Assembly (NCBI GenBank): GCA_018223185.1
Contig: JAAEYW010000034.1
Span: 1-41,806 of the forward strand
Origin: Oceanospirillales bacterium
GTDB taxonomy: Bacteria > Pseudomonadota > Gammaproteobacteria > Pseudomonadales > Balneatricaceae
DNA length: 41,806 nucleotides
Reading direction: 5' to 3'
In this document: piece after piece, positions 8,834-19,971 of the stretch
How positions within the stretch are numbered: position 1 is the first letter of the stretch
Layout: every line of letters begins with the position of its first letter
The notes under the pieces: model-generated
Seen by the model: the letters and a program-made list of their open reading frames with translations, nothing else
What the model was told of the DNA's origin: nothing
The model's database searches: none
Position numbers and translations under genes: made by a program

Positions 8834-9586
8834 ATGGCTGATAAGAAGTGGATGCCACGTTGGTTTTATCAACTGGCTTCTCCCCGCTGGTGTTACGAGA
8901 TTACCGGTAAATTACTGCCTTTCTTTGCGGTAGCTGCTCTGCTGCTGTTAGTGGCAGGTTGTGTCTGGGCGCTTGCTTTTGCGCCTGCTGACTACCAGCA
9001 GGGCAATAGTTTCCGGATTATCTATATTCATGTACCGTCCTCTATCCTGGCGCAGTCATGTTATATGCTGATGGCCGTTGCCGGTGCGATCGGTCTGATC
9101 TGGAAAATGAAAGTTGCCGATATGGTGGCGAAATGCTGCGCCCCGATTGGTGCATCTGTCGCTGTTTTATCACTGGCGACCGGCGCTATATGGGGCAAGC
9201 CTACCTGGGGCTCCTGGTGGGTATGGGATGCCCGGCTCACCTCTATGCTTATTCTCTTCTTTCTCTACCTCGGTATTATTGCCCTGAACTCCGCCATCGA
9301 GAGCGAACGGACTGCTGCTCAGTCTACCGCTGTGCTTGCACTGGTTGGCCTGGTAAATATCCCGATTATCAAATATTCCGTGGACTGGTGGAATACACTG
9401 CATCAGCCTGCCACCTTTAAACTGACCGAACGTCCGGCGATGCCTGCAGAGATGTGGGTGCCTTTACTGGTAATGGTGATCGGTTTTTACTGTTTCTTTG
9501 CTGTAGTGATGATGCTGCGGCTACGTAACGAAATTATCCAGCGTGAGCGCCGCAGTGGCTGGGTGCGCGACCTGATTGCTGGTTGA
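8834..9586 (+). CDS. ccmC: Heme export/handling protein CcmC
   Basis: Six-span inner-membrane protein that loads heme onto CcmE. The periplasmic WWD (tryptophan-rich) motif is WGSWWVWDARLT at residues 125-136, and the two conserved histidines flanking it are H66 (IYIHVPSS) and H190 (NTLHQPAT). The 250-residue length is normal for the family. It sits between ccmB and ccmD in the standard order. Confidence 0.96.
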   Translation: MADKKWMPRWFYQLASPRWCYEITGKLLPFFAVAALLLLVAGCVWALAFAPADYQQGNSFRIIYIHVPSSILAQSCYMLMAVAGAIGLIWKMKVADMVAKCCAPIGASVAVLSLATGAIWGKPTWGSWWVWDARLTSMLILFFLYLGIIALNSAIESERTAAQSTAVLALVGLVNIPIIKYSVDWWNTLHQPATFKLTERPAMPAEMWVPLLVMVIGFYCFFAVVMMLRLRNEIIQRERRSGWVRDLIAG

Positions 9587-9596
9587 GGGTATTAAC

Positions 9597-9776
9597 GTGA
9601 GTTTTGAATCTTTTGCTGACTTTATCGATATGGGTGGTCATGGCCTCTACGTATGGATGAGTTATGCAATCGCACTGGTTGTGATTGTTATGAATATTGT
9701 TAACCCTCTGATGCAAAAGCGTCAGATCTTTACCGAGCAGGCCCGCAGGCTGCGCAGGGAGAAATCGAAGTCATGA
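9597..9776 (+). CDS. ccmD: Small membrane protein CcmD
   Basis: A 59-residue protein with the family pattern: a short periplasmic N-terminus with [12 protein letters not shown], one membrane span (about 20-38, [13 protein letters not shown]) and a basic cytoplasmic tail ([12 protein letters not shown]). CcmD is needed for release of holo-CcmE from CcmC with CcmAB. I place the start at GTG 9597 ([14 protein letters not shown]) because an upstream frame start at 9576 would overlap the end of ccmC; GAGGG just before supports it. The ccmE start overlaps its stop by four bases. Confidence 0.9.
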   Translation: MSFESFADFIDMGGHGLYVWMSYAIALVVIVMNIVNPLMQKRQIFTEQARRLRREKSKS

Positions 9777-10234
9777 ACCCGAAACGTAAACAGCGGCTGG
9801 CTATTGTACTTTTCATTGTTTTTGGTGCCGCCGTTGCGGTCGGGCTGGTTATGTATGCCCTTAGCCAGAATATCAATCTGTTTTATTCTCCGACCGATAT
9901 CGCTGAGCATAAAGCGCCTGAAGGTACTCGCATCCGGGCCGGAGGTATGGTGGTTGAGGGTAGTGTGAAACGTGACACTGAAAGTCTGCAGGTGACGTTT
10001 GATATGACCGATTATGCCAATAAAGTGACCGTCACGTTTACCGGTATTCTGCCTGACCTGTTCCGTGAGGGGCAGGGGATTGTTGCTCAGGGTGAGATGA
10101 ACAGTGACGGAGTGTTTGAGGCGGTTGAAGTGCTGGCCAAACACGATGAAAACTATATGCCTCCGGAAGTTGCTGAGGCACTTAAAAAGGCAGGCAAAAT
10201 GCCTGAACAGATCCGCGCTGCGGGAGCCGAGTGA
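9773..10234 (+). CDS. ccmE: Periplasmic heme chaperone CcmE
   Basis: A 153-residue membrane-anchored OB-fold protein. Residues 8-30 are the N-terminal anchor, and the heme-binding signature is at [10 protein letters not shown] with H124 as the covalent heme ligand and Y128 as the axial tyrosine. The C-terminal tail is flexible and charged. CcmE takes heme from CcmC and gives it to the CcmFH lyase. Four-base overlap with ccmD. Confidence 0.96.
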   Translation: MNPKRKQRLAIVLFIVFGAAVAVGLVMYALSQNINLFYSPTDIAEHKAPEGTRIRAGGMVVEGSVKRDTESLQVTFDMTDYANKVTVTFTGILPDLFREGQGIVAQGEMNSDGVFEAVEVLAKHDENYMPPEVAEALKKAGKMPEQIRAAGAE

Positions 10235-10236
10235 TT

Positions 10237-12198
10237 ATGATTCCTGAACTGGGTCAATATGCGCTGATTCTGGCGCTTTGTATGTCTATGCTGCTTGCTG
10301 TCGTGCCGATGGTGGGAGCGTCTGTTGGTAATACATTACTGATGAACTACGCCCGGCCACTATCGGTCGGGATGTTCTTCTTTCTGACGATCAGTATCAT
10401 CTGTCTGGGCTACTCCTTTGTTGTCGACGACTTTTCTGTCGCCTATGTGGCTACCAACTCAAATACGTTACTGCCCTGGTATTTTAAGATAAGCGCGATC
10501 TGGGGCGGTCATGAAGGCTCGTTGTTGCTGTGGGTTGTGATTCTGAGTGGCTGGACTGTGGCTGTCGCGGTTAAAAGCCAGAATCTGCCAGTAGAAATTG
10601 TCTCTCGAGTGTTAGCGGTGATGGGTATTGTGGGGGTTGGTTTTATCCTCTTTACTCTGATGACATCCAGTCCCTTTGATCGTCATCTGCCTCAGTTTCC
10701 ATCCGAGGGTGGTGATCTGAATCCACTGCTGCAGGATATCGGTCTGATTATCCATCCACCGATGCTGTATATGGGGTATGTAGGCTTCTCGGTTGCGTTT
10801 GCATTTGCAATTGCCGCGCTGCTGACCGGACGTCTGGACTCAGCCTGGGCGCGCTGGTCACGTCCCTGGACCAATATTGCCTGGGCTTTTCTGACACTGG
10901 GAATCGCATTAGGCAGCTGGTGGGCGTATTACGAGCTTGGCTGGGGCGGCTGGTGGTTCTGGGATCCGGTTGAAAACGCATCATTTATGCCCTGGCTGGT
11001 CGGTACTGCACTGGTTCACTCACTGGCGGTGACGGAAAAACGCGGTGTGTTTAAAAGCTGGACCGTATTGCTGGCGATCTTTGCCTTCTCCCTCAGCCTG
11101 CTGGGAACCTTCCTGGTTCGGTCCGGGGTGCTGACATCGGTGCATGCGTTCGCGTCTGATCCGGATCGGGGATACTTTATTCTTGCGTTACTGGTGGTCA
11201 CTATTGGTGGCTCACTGATTCTGTATGCGGTTAAGGCCGGCAATGTGAAGAGTGAATCCAGTTTTGCTTTGTTGTCACGCGAGTCTTTGCTGCTGCTGAA
11301 TAATATTCTGCTGGTGGTATCCGCGATGATGGTGCTGCTGGGAACTATATATCCGCTTATCGTTGACGCAATGGGCTGGGGTAAGATCTCAGTTGGACCA
11401 CCCTACTTTAACTCACTCTTTATTCCGTTGATGATGTTGATTATGGGTGCCCTGGGGGTGGGTGTGGCTGCGCGCTGGCGAGAAACGTCGGTGGTATTCC
11501 TGCTGAAACAGCTGTGGTTGCCTGCGCTCCTCAGTGTGATTGCCGGTCTGCTGGTTCAGTATGTCTATGCGGAGGCGTTTAATCTGACCGTTGCCGGGGT
11601 GATGTCACTGGTATTTTGGGTGGTGTTCAGCAGTATCAGAGATTTCTGGAAAAAAGTCGCTGGCCGAAGCAGCCTTAAGAAGGCTGTCTCCGGAATGTCC
11701 AGAAGCTATTTTGGTATGATTCTGGCCCATACAGGTATTGTAGTGACTGTCGTAGGGGCGCTGATGGTCAGCATCTATAACGAAGAGCGCGATCTGCGGA
11801 TGGCTCCCGGTGATGTGCTTAGCTTCAGTGAGTACCAGTTCGAGTTCCTCGGCGCGCAGAAGAAGCAGGGGCCGAACTATAGCTCTGATATGGGGATCAT
11901 TCGTGTGAGCTATAAGGGCGAGTTGTATGGTGAGCTGCGTCCTGAGAAGCGTTTTTACCCGGCCCGGGGTAATGTGATGACTGAAGCTGATATTGATCCT
12001 GGGTTGTTCCGTGATCTCTATGTTGCACTGGGTGAACCTCTGGAGAATGGTGCATGGGCTGTACGGGTACAGCATAAGCCTTTTGTGCGCTGGCTCTGGC
12101 TGGGCGGCTTGCTGATGACTGCAGGTGGATTACTGGCTGCGACAGACCCCCGTTACCGTAAACAGGCCCGGCGGGATGCTGCCCGGGCAGTGGCCTGA
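10237..12198 (+). CDS. ccmF: Heme lyase subunit CcmF
   Basis: A 653-residue polytopic protein, core of the CcmFH holocytochrome c synthase that attaches heme to apocytochrome CxxCH sites. The WWD motif is visible as WGGWWFWDPVENASFMPWL, and the conserved histidines occur in HEGSLLLWV, IHPPMLYMGYVG, the LVHSLAVTE block and SVHAFASDP. I start at ATG 10237 (MIPELGQYAL), the usual CcmF beginning, rather than GTG 10231, which overlaps the ccmE stop; GGAG at 10223 serves either. A large periplasmic loop follows residue 500, near the C-terminus. Confidence 0.96.
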   Translation: MIPELGQYALILALCMSMLLAVVPMVGASVGNTLLMNYARPLSVGMFFFLTISIICLGYSFVVDDFSVAYVATNSNTLLPWYFKISAIWGGHEGSLLLWVVILSGWTVAVAVKSQNLPVEIVSRVLAVMGIVGVGFILFTLMTSSPFDRHLPQFPSEGGDLNPLLQDIGLIIHPPMLYMGYVGFSVAFAFAIAALLTGRLDSAWARWSRPWTNIAWAFLTLGIALGSWWAYYELGWGGWWFWDPVENASFMPWLVGTALVHSLAVTEKRGVFKSWTVLLAIFAFSLSLLGTFLVRSGVLTSVHAFASDPDRGYFILALLVVTIGGSLILYAVKAGNVKSESSFALLSRESLLLLNNILLVVSAMMVLLGTIYPLIVDAMGWGKISVGPPYFNSLFIPLMMLIMGALGVGVAARWRETSVVFLLKQLWLPALLSVIAGLLVQYVYAEAFNLTVAGVMSLVFWVVFSSIRDFWKKVAGRSSLKKAVSGMSRSYFGMILAHTGIVVTVVGALMVSIYNEERDLRMAPGDVLSFSEYQFEFLGAQKKQGPNYSSDMGIIRVSYKGELYGELRPEKRFYPARGNVMTEADIDPGLFRDLYVALGEPLENGAWAVRVQHKPFVRWLWLGGLLMTAGGLLAATDPRYRKQARRDAARAVA

Positions 12199-12219
12199 TT
12201 AAGTATTTCGATAGGTATA

Positions 12220-12753
12220 ATGATGCGTCGACTAATTGTTATTTTGCCTCTGGTTCTGTTTGTTGCACTGGGGTTGTTTCTCTGGAACGGCATTGGAAAA
12301 GACACTGAAACCATCCCTTCACCGCTGATCAATAAGCCGGTGCCGGAGTTTAGTCTGTCAGCCCTTCTTGATGAGCAACAAACCATCACGGCTGCCGATC
12401 TCAAAGGTCGTCCGGCGCTGCTTAACGTCTGGGCAACCTGGTGTCCCACCTGCAAGCAGGAGCATGCGCAGCTGAATCGCATGGTCCGTGATGAGGGGAT
12501 AACCATTTACGGGGTTAATTATAAGGATGATCGCGACAAAGCCCGCATCTGGCTGGATAAGTATATGAACCCTTATGCCCTGAATATCTACGACCCGGAA
12601 GGTAAGCTCGGCCTGAATCTGGGGGTGTATGGCGCACCGGAAACTTTTTTGCTGGATGCCCAGGGTATCATTCGCTACAAGCATGTAGGTGCGATTGATG
12701 AGCGGGTCTGGAGTGAGTTGCGGCAGAAAATGAAGCAGCTGGAGGTGAACTGA
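12220..12753 (+). CDS. ccmG: Thiol:disulfide interchange protein CcmG/DsbE
   Basis: A 177-residue periplasmic thioredoxin-like protein anchored by residues 5-23. The redox site is WATWCPTC with C75 and C78, and the CcmG-typical acidic and VYGAPETFLLD segment (cis-Pro loop) follows. It keeps apocytochrome c cysteines reduced for heme attachment, being itself reduced by DsbD/CcdA. It starts 21 bases after ccmF at two adjacent ATGs (12220, 12223). It overlaps the ccmH start by one base. Confidence 0.95.
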   Translation: MMRRLIVILPLVLFVALGLFLWNGIGKDTETIPSPLINKPVPEFSLSALLDEQQTITAADLKGRPALLNVWATWCPTCKQEHAQLNRMVRDEGITIYGVNYKDDRDKARIWLDKYMNPYALNIYDPEGKLGLNLGVYGAPETFLLDAQGIIRYKHVGAIDERVWSELRQKMKQLEVN

Positions 12754-13226
12754 TGGTCCGGCATATCGTGTTGGTGGTTTTACTCAGTTTTAGCAGTTTA
12801 GCCAGTGCGGCGATTGATACCTACCAGTTTAAAGATGATGCGACCCGTGAGCGGTTTCATGCACTGTCAACAGAGCTGCGCTGCCCGAAATGTCAGAACC
12901 AGAATATTGCCGACTCTAATTCACCCATTGCTAAAGACCTGCGTGATGAACTGTATCGGATGCTGGAAGACGGCGCTGATGATGAGCAGGTGATCGACTT
13001 TATGGTGACCCGTTACGGTGAGTTTGTGCTGTATCGTCCACGGATGTCAGAACAGACCTACCTGCTTTGGTATGGACCTGCTGCATTACTGTTGATCGGG
13101 GTCATCGTTGTTTTACTGGTTAGCGGTAAGCGCAAGAAATCTGAACCGGGTAAACCTGACAGCAATTTAAGTGATGCAGAGAAACAACGGCTCGACCAGT
13201 TACTGAAACAGGATAAGAATAAATGA
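12753..13226 (+). CDS. ccmH: Cytochrome c-type biogenesis thioreductase CcmH
   Basis: A 157-residue protein with a signal peptide (cleavage probably after the ASA near residue 19), the redox motif LRCPKCQNQ with C44 and C47, a three-helix bundle, and one membrane span at about 105-122 followed by a basic tail. It is the short, single-domain CcmH (CcmL-type) and works with CcmF and CcmI, the latter encoded next with a four-base overlap, so the fused E. coli-style CcmH is split here into two genes. Confidence 0.95.
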   Translation: MVRHIVLVVLLSFSSLASAAIDTYQFKDDATRERFHALSTELRCPKCQNQNIADSNSPIAKDLRDELYRMLEDGADDEQVIDFMVTRYGEFVLYRPRMSEQTYLLWYGPAALLLIGVIVVLLVSGKRKKSEPGKPDSNLSDAEKQRLDQLLKQDKNK

Positions 13227-14476
13227 CGGCGTTATGGTTAGGAATTGCACTGCTATCACTTCTGGCAGTGGCATTTGTTTTAGTTCCGGTGTATCGGGGA
13301 CGCCAGACAGAAAATGATATCCAGCCTGATGTTGACCGGCGTGAGCTGAATATCACTATCTATCAGGAGCGTCTCGCTGAACTTGACGCTGAGCGGGATG
13401 GCGGAAATCTTGATCAGGAAAATTATGATTCTCTGAAGCTTGAGCTGGAGCGTAACCTGCTTCAGGATGTGGATGATACTGTCGCCTCATCGAGCAAACC
13501 GGTGCATGTTACCCGGCAGTCGATCATTACCGCTTTTTTGCTGGCGGCACTCATTCCTGCGATGGGCCTGGCGATCTATAGCAAGTATGGCCGATCCGGT
13601 GATCTTGCCGTGGCAATGAACCGGCCAGCGGATCCGTTTAATGGACGCCAGCCGACCGTTGAAGAAGCCATAACTGCACTGCAGGAACGCCTCAAAGAGG
13701 AGCCGGAAAATCCGCAGGGCTGGTACCTGCTGGCCAACACCTTTATGAGTATGCAGAACTTTACTGCTGCTGCTGACGGCTATGGTAAGGCGCTGAAATA
13801 TCTGCCTGAAGATGCACCTCAATATGCCAGTGTTAATGGGCAGTATGCACAGGCGCTGTTCTTTGCGAACAATGGTAAAATGAACCCGCAGATTCGTAGT
13901 GAGGTTGATAAAACTCTGTCGATTGATCCTTTTGATGTGACGGCACTGGGTTTGCTTGGAATCGAATCTTACGAGTCGGGGGACTATCGTGCGGCGATGG
14001 AGTTCTGGCGTAAAGGATTGACCAATGCCAGTACGGCGCAGGCGGACTCGCTGAAATCAGGCATCACCTCTGCCCGGGATAAACTGATTGCTGCCGGAGA
14101 AACCGTCCCTGATCTGCCTGAACTTGTTGAGGTTAAACTGGAACTGGCCGTCAGTCTGAGCTCTGAACTGCAGAGTCGTGTAACACCCGAGATGACCGTG
14201 TTTATCTTTGCCCGTCCGGTGGGGGGAAAGATGCCTCTGGCTGCAAAGCGGGTCACCGTTGCTGACTTGCCCCTCAACATAGTTCTGGATGACAGTTTAT
14301 CCATGAGCCCGCAAGCGAAGCTTTCCGGTGCCGAAACAGTTGAGATTGTTGCGCGAATATCGGCTTCTGGACAGCCTACTCCCCAACCCGGAGATCTGAG
14401 CGGAACCATTTCTCCTGTTGCTGTTCATGGTCAAGTTGATATATTAGAGCTGTCTATTGATCATATAGTTGAATGA
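13223..14476 (+). CDS. ccmI: Cytochrome c-type biogenesis protein CcmI (TPR)
   Basis: A 417-residue apocytochrome chaperone. Two membrane spans occur at about 3-20 and 90-112 with a cytoplasmic loop rich in charged heptads between them (REL-NITIYQERLAELDAERD). TPR units follow from about 145 (EEPENPQGWYLLANTFMSMQ, AADGYGKALKYLPEDAPQYA), and a C-terminal beta-rich domain begins at about 300. CcmI captures the C-terminal helix of apocytochromes for CcmFH. It closes the ccm operon; the next gene is 69 bases away. Confidence 0.93.
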   Translation: MTALWLGIALLSLLAVAFVLVPVYRGRQTENDIQPDVDRRELNITIYQERLAELDAERDGGNLDQENYDSLKLELERNLLQDVDDTVASSSKPVHVTRQSIITAFLLAALIPAMGLAIYSKYGRSGDLAVAMNRPADPFNGRQPTVEEAITALQERLKEEPENPQGWYLLANTFMSMQNFTAAADGYGKALKYLPEDAPQYASVNGQYAQALFFANNGKMNPQIRSEVDKTLSIDPFDVTALGLLGIESYESGDYRAAMEFWRKGLTNASTAQADSLKSGITSARDKLIAAGETVPDLPELVEVKLELAVSLSSELQSRVTPEMTVFIFARPVGGKMPLAAKRVTVADLPLNIVLDDSLSMSPQAKLSGAETVEIVARISASGQPTPQPGDLSGTISPVAVHGQVDILELSIDHIVE

Positions 14477-14545
14477 TTGATTAAATTCAGGACAATAGAG
14501 AGACTGTACACCGCATATAAATTCAAATAAGGGTAATATCTGGCA

Positions 14546-16405
14546 ATGGAATTAGGATTACGCGAATGGCTGATTATCGGTGGCGCGATAGTTGTTCTCC
14601 TGATTGTGTTAGATGGCTGGCGCCGGATGCGGGGTAGTGGCAACCGGCTGAAGATGAAGATCGATAAGTCGTTCTGCGATATCCCGGATGTGCCCGAAGC
14701 ATCATTCAACCCTGAGCTGCCTGGTGGTGGAGCCAGGGTTGTTGGCCGCGCGCCTGATAGTGCCACTGAAACTCGTCGTGAGCCTGTGTTTGGTAATGAT
14801 GAGCTCGACCTTTCTTTTCCCAGAACGGCTAACCCTGTTGCCGAAGAGCCTGACGCTCAAACGTCGTTTTTTCAGCAACCGGTTACGCAACAGCCGGCCG
14901 CAACGGTTGCCAGAGCTGTTTCTGAAGAAGCTGTTTCTGACCAACCTGTTTCTTCCCGCACCTATGCAAAACCGTCCTGGAAGAAAAAATCGGTTGCTCA
15001 GAGAGCAGAGCATATAAGCCCGACCTTTTCAGAGGACGAACATGATCCTCTGTTTGCTTCATCTGACAGTTTTCCTCCGCACCATGATGGTCCTTCGTTT
15101 GATGAAATGGATGAAGGGGTCTCAGCTGTACGTGTGGTTCGGGCCGCTGATCCGGCCACTCTCTCTGAACAAGAAGAGCAGCAACCCTCTGTTGTAATCC
15201 CTGATAAGGCTCTGGAAGAGGTTCCTGATGATGAGGATATAATACCCGTCGTGAAGCATATTGTGTCTCCCGCCGAGACAGATGCCGAAGAGGATGACGA
15301 GCTTGAACCTGAGTATGTCGAATTATATTCCAGCGCTGAGCCTGTAAGTTATGAGCCTGTAAGCTCTGAATCAGAAAGCTCTGAATCTGACAGCGCTGAA
15401 ACTGACAGCCCGGAACCTGAAAACGTGGAGCTGTTTCCCGTCGATGAGGATGAGACGGATTCTGCACCTGAATATGAAACAATGCGAACAGGAACTGATT
15501 ACTCTGCTGAAGATGATGACCTGATCGATTCTCTGCCAGAAGGGTTCCGGACAGATAGTGTGTCTGAAAGTGATGACGATGAGGATGATCATGGCTTCGA
15601 CTACACCCGCCCGGTGAGCGAACTGATGCGCCCGGTGCGCGAAGATAACAACCAGTTGCAACAGACCTCGATGGAACTTTCTGAGCATCAGGAATCTATT
15701 TTTTCACTGACTGATGAGCCTGCAACTAAATCACAACCTCCATTTAAAACGTCCGGATTTGAACCGGTGAAGGCTGAGCTGAAACCGGAGCCAGAATTCG
15801 AGCCAGAACATTTTTCTGCCACCGATGATGAGCCTGGTGACCTTGCGGATGGTTTCTTTGTTGATGAGCCTGCAAGCGAGCCTGCAGAAAAGTCTGTGGC
15901 GAAAGCGGATAAACCTGACAGCGGTATCGGGATTAAGGGGCAGTCACTGCAGAAGATTCCTGAAGCCGATAAAGTATTGGTAATCTCAGTGGTTGCGTCA
16001 GAGGGGGGAGAGAGCTTTTCCGGTCGTAGTCTGTTGCAAATTCTGCTGGCGTGCGGCATGCGCTATGGGGATATGAAAATCTTCCACCGATATGAGGATG
16101 GTATCGATCAGGGGGCAATCCAGTTCAGTATGACCAACGCACTTGAGCCCGGCTATTTTGATATCGATACGATGGATAGCATGGAAACCCGCGGCGTTAC
16201 CTTTTTTATGTCGATGGAAGAACCCCGTGATGTGATGAACGCTTACGAATGTATGCTGGCAACCGCTGTCGCCGTTGCAAAAAATCTGCGCGGAGTGCTG
16301 CTGGATGAAAATCGCTCCACAATGCGGGATCAGACCAAAGAGCATTACCGTGAGCGCATCCGTAAGTTTGAAATGCGTAAACTGAAAAAAACCACAACCG
16401 TCTGA
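14546..16405 (+). CDS. zipA: Cell division protein ZipA, unusually long
   Basis: Residues 5-24 form the N-terminal membrane anchor, followed by basic residues (WRRMRG), the N-out, C-in topology of ZipA. The C-terminal domain from about 475 (VLVISVVASEGGESFSGRSL, ALEPGYFDIDTMDSM, GVTFFMSMEEPRDVMNAYE) is the FtsZ-tail-binding ZipA fold. ZipA tethers FtsZ to the inner membrane and stabilises the ring. The protein is 619 residues, about twice the common 250-350, because the linker (about 50-470) is a long acidic Pro/Glu/Ser-rich tract. Downstream ligA follows after 19 bases, the normal zipA-ligA pair, but the smc gene that often precedes zipA is absent; ccmI lies there. Confidence 0.92.
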   Translation: MELGLREWLIIGGAIVVLLIVLDGWRRMRGSGNRLKMKIDKSFCDIPDVPEASFNPELPGGGARVVGRAPDSATETRREPVFGNDELDLSFPRTANPVAEEPDAQTSFFQQPVTQQPAATVARAVSEEAVSDQPVSSRTYAKPSWKKKSVAQRAEHISPTFSEDEHDPLFASSDSFPPHHDGPSFDEMDEGVSAVRVVRAADPATLSEQEEQQPSVVIPDKALEEVPDDEDIIPVVKHIVSPAETDAEEDDELEPEYVELYSSAEPVSYEPVSSESESSESDSAETDSPEPENVELFPVDEDETDSAPEYETMRTGTDYSAEDDDLIDSLPEGFRTDSVSESDDDEDDHGFDYTRPVSELMRPVREDNNQLQQTSMELSEHQESIFSLTDEPATKSQPPFKTSGFEPVKAELKPEPEFEPEHFSATDDEPGDLADGFFVDEPASEPAEKSVAKADKPDSGIGIKGQSLQKIPEADKVLVISVVASEGGESFSGRSLLQILLACGMRYGDMKIFHRYEDGIDQGAIQFSMTNALEPGYFDIDTMDSMETRGVTFFMSMEEPRDVMNAYECMLATAVAVAKNLRGVLLDENRSTMRDQTKEHYRERIRKFEMRKLKKTTTV

Positions 16406-16418
16406 TAGTTCCTGATAG

Positions 16419-18455
<2,037 letters not shown>

Positions 18456-18468
18456 GAGTATCAGACTG

Positions 18469-19056
18469 ATGCCCAAATCGACGTTTTACAGATCAATCCC
18501 GGTATGTTTATTGAGTGCTCTGGTGCTGCAGGGGTGTAGTGATATCGCTCAGGTCGTGCCGGAGCGATTTGTAAAACCAGATAACCCGTTTTGTCTCGGG
18601 CTGTATCAGAATAATGACTGGCTGGATGCGGCGGTATCAACTGAAAGTCGCTGGGGTTTGCCGCTGCATATTGCACTGGCGGAACTGAATATGCCGGTAG
18701 GCACAGAGGCCAGTACCTATATTGTGCCAGCATCTTCAGATTGGGAAGAGTATCGCCTGGCAAGTGAAAACTGGGCTGGCACCGTTGCCGATATCACTAC
18801 CGCTCTGGACTTTCTTGGCTGGCACGCACAGATGGCCAGTCAGCGAAACGATCTGAATATGAATCAGGCGGGTAAACTGTATATCGCATCACGAATTGGT
18901 CATGGCGGTCTGTATCGGTTGGAGTATCACCCCGATCCGGTATTGATACGTCAGGCTGATTCAGTCGATCAGCGCGCACAACAGTACCGGCAAGACCTGA
19001 AAAGCTGCCCCCGTATCCGGGAAAGGGCAGACAGTTTCTTCCGCTGGCCCTGGTGA
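18469..19056 (+). CDS. SLT-like lipoprotein (unknown function)
   Basis: A 195-residue predicted lipoprotein: basic start, hydrophobic stretch and lipobox LVLQGC at about residues 18-23. The rest resembles the lysozyme-like lipoproteins often encoded after ligA in pseudomonads: WLDAAVSTESRWGLPLHIAL at the start of the fold, a segment with W-x-x-T-x-x-D-I-T-T-A-L-DFLGW, and ASRIGHGGLYR near the end. In true lytic transglycosylases an ES pair follows the A-x-x-x-Q-E segment; here the matching area reads IALAELNMPV, so the catalytic glutamate may be shifted or lost. Start ATG 18469 lies 13 bases after ligA. Envelope location is inferred from the lipobox; enzymatic activity is doubtful. Confidence 0.62.
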   Translation: MPKSTFYRSIPVCLLSALVLQGCSDIAQVVPERFVKPDNPFCLGLYQNNDWLDAAVSTESRWGLPLHIALAELNMPVGTEASTYIVPASSDWEEYRLASENWAGTVADITTALDFLGWHAQMASQRNDLNMNQAGKLYIASRIGHGGLYRLEYHPDPVLIRQADSVDQRAQQYRQDLKSCPRIRERADSFFRWPW

Positions 19057-19059
19057 ACG

Positions 19060-19272
19060 ATGATTATCCCCTGGGAAGAACTGCAAGCTGACACACTGAC
19101 AAGCCTTATAACGGAGTTTGTCACCCGTGATGGCACAGACTATGGCCTGAATGAAACAACCACTGATACGCGAATAGAGCAGGTTAAAGCTAAACTGAGA
19201 CAGGGTGAGGCGGTAGTGCTGTTCAGCCAGAGTACAGGACAGTGCAATATAGTTGCCCGTAACAGTTTATAG
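19060..19272 (+). CDS. yheU: YheU family protein (UPF0270)
   Basis: A 70-residue cytoplasmic protein beginning MIIPWEELQADTLTSLITEF, with VTRDGTDYG and a basic/acidic helical section (RIEQVKAKLRQGEAVVLFS) that are the hallmarks of the UPF0270/YheU family. The function is unknown. It begins three bases after the lipoprotein stop and likely shares its transcript. Confidence 0.9.
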   Translation: MIIPWEELQADTLTSLITEFVTRDGTDYGLNETTTDTRIEQVKAKLRQGEAVVLFSQSTGQCNIVARNSL

Positions 19273-19289
19273 TTGGCAGAGGTATCGTT

Positions 19290-19964
19290 ATGGACCAGTT
19301 GGAACAGATTACAGCGCTGATTGCACTGACGATGGGGGTTGGCTGGGCCAGCGGTATAAACCTCTATGCTACGATCCTGATGCTGGGTCTGATGGCCAAT
19401 ATGGGGCATCTGCAACTCCCGGCCGGGTTAGACGTGGTTGCTGATCCTATGGTGCTGATGGCCGCCGGGTTTATGTACTGCGTAGAGTTTTTTGCCGATA
19501 AGATACCCGGTGTCGATACGGGGTGGGATGCTCTGCATACCTTTATCCGGATTCCCGCAGGCGCCGCACTGGCTGCCGGTGCGGTTGGTGATATGAATGA
19601 AGCCGTTATTGTGGCGGCAGCCCTTGTCGGCGGGTCATTGTCTGCTACCAGTCACGCCCTCAAAGCCGGCGGGCGGGTGATGATTAATACCTCACCGGAA
19701 CCGGTGACCAACTGGACCGCCTCAGTCGCAGAAGATCTGGCCGTGTTTGGTGGGTTATGGGCTGCACTAAACCATCCTGTTGCGTTTCTCATAGCGCTGG
19801 TACTTTTTATCGCACTGGTGATCTGGTTGCTGCCAAAGATCTGGCGTGGCGTGAAAAAGGTATTCGCGTTTCTGGTCAGACTGTTTGGCGGGCGGGATGA
19901 CAGTACTCAGATTAATGAAAACAACAATGCGCTGCCCCATCAAAATGGCAGGTTTAAAAACTGA
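19290..19964 (+). CDS. DUF4126 family integral membrane protein
   Basis: A 224-residue multi-span membrane protein: hydrophobic segments at about 8-35, 48-66, 85-115 and 150-185. The pattern ASGINLYATILMLGL, FVEFFADKIPGVDTGWDALH-like segment and the HALKAGGRVMINTSPEPVTN region are characteristic of DUF4126. No biochemical role is known. It is followed seven bases later by the convergent CBS-domain gene. Probably the last gene of the run beginning with zipA. Confidence 0.86.
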   Translation: MDQLEQITALIALTMGVGWASGINLYATILMLGLMANMGHLQLPAGLDVVADPMVLMAAGFMYCVEFFADKIPGVDTGWDALHTFIRIPAGAALAAGAVGDMNEAVIVAAALVGGSLSATSHALKAGGRVMINTSPEPVTNWTASVAEDLAVFGGLWAALNHPVAFLIALVLFIALVIWLLPKIWRGVKKVFAFLVRLFGGRDDSTQINENNNALPHQNGRFKN

Positions 19965-19971
19965 GACAGGC

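Noticed and set aside
11605-12075. A 156-codon minus-strand frame inside ccmF
   Set aside because: Antisense shadow of a strongly conserved ccmF, no recognisable domain.
14883-15482. A 199-codon minus-strand frame inside zipA
   Set aside because: Antisense of the acidic zipA linker; composition (Gln, His, Arg) is explained by the complementary codons.
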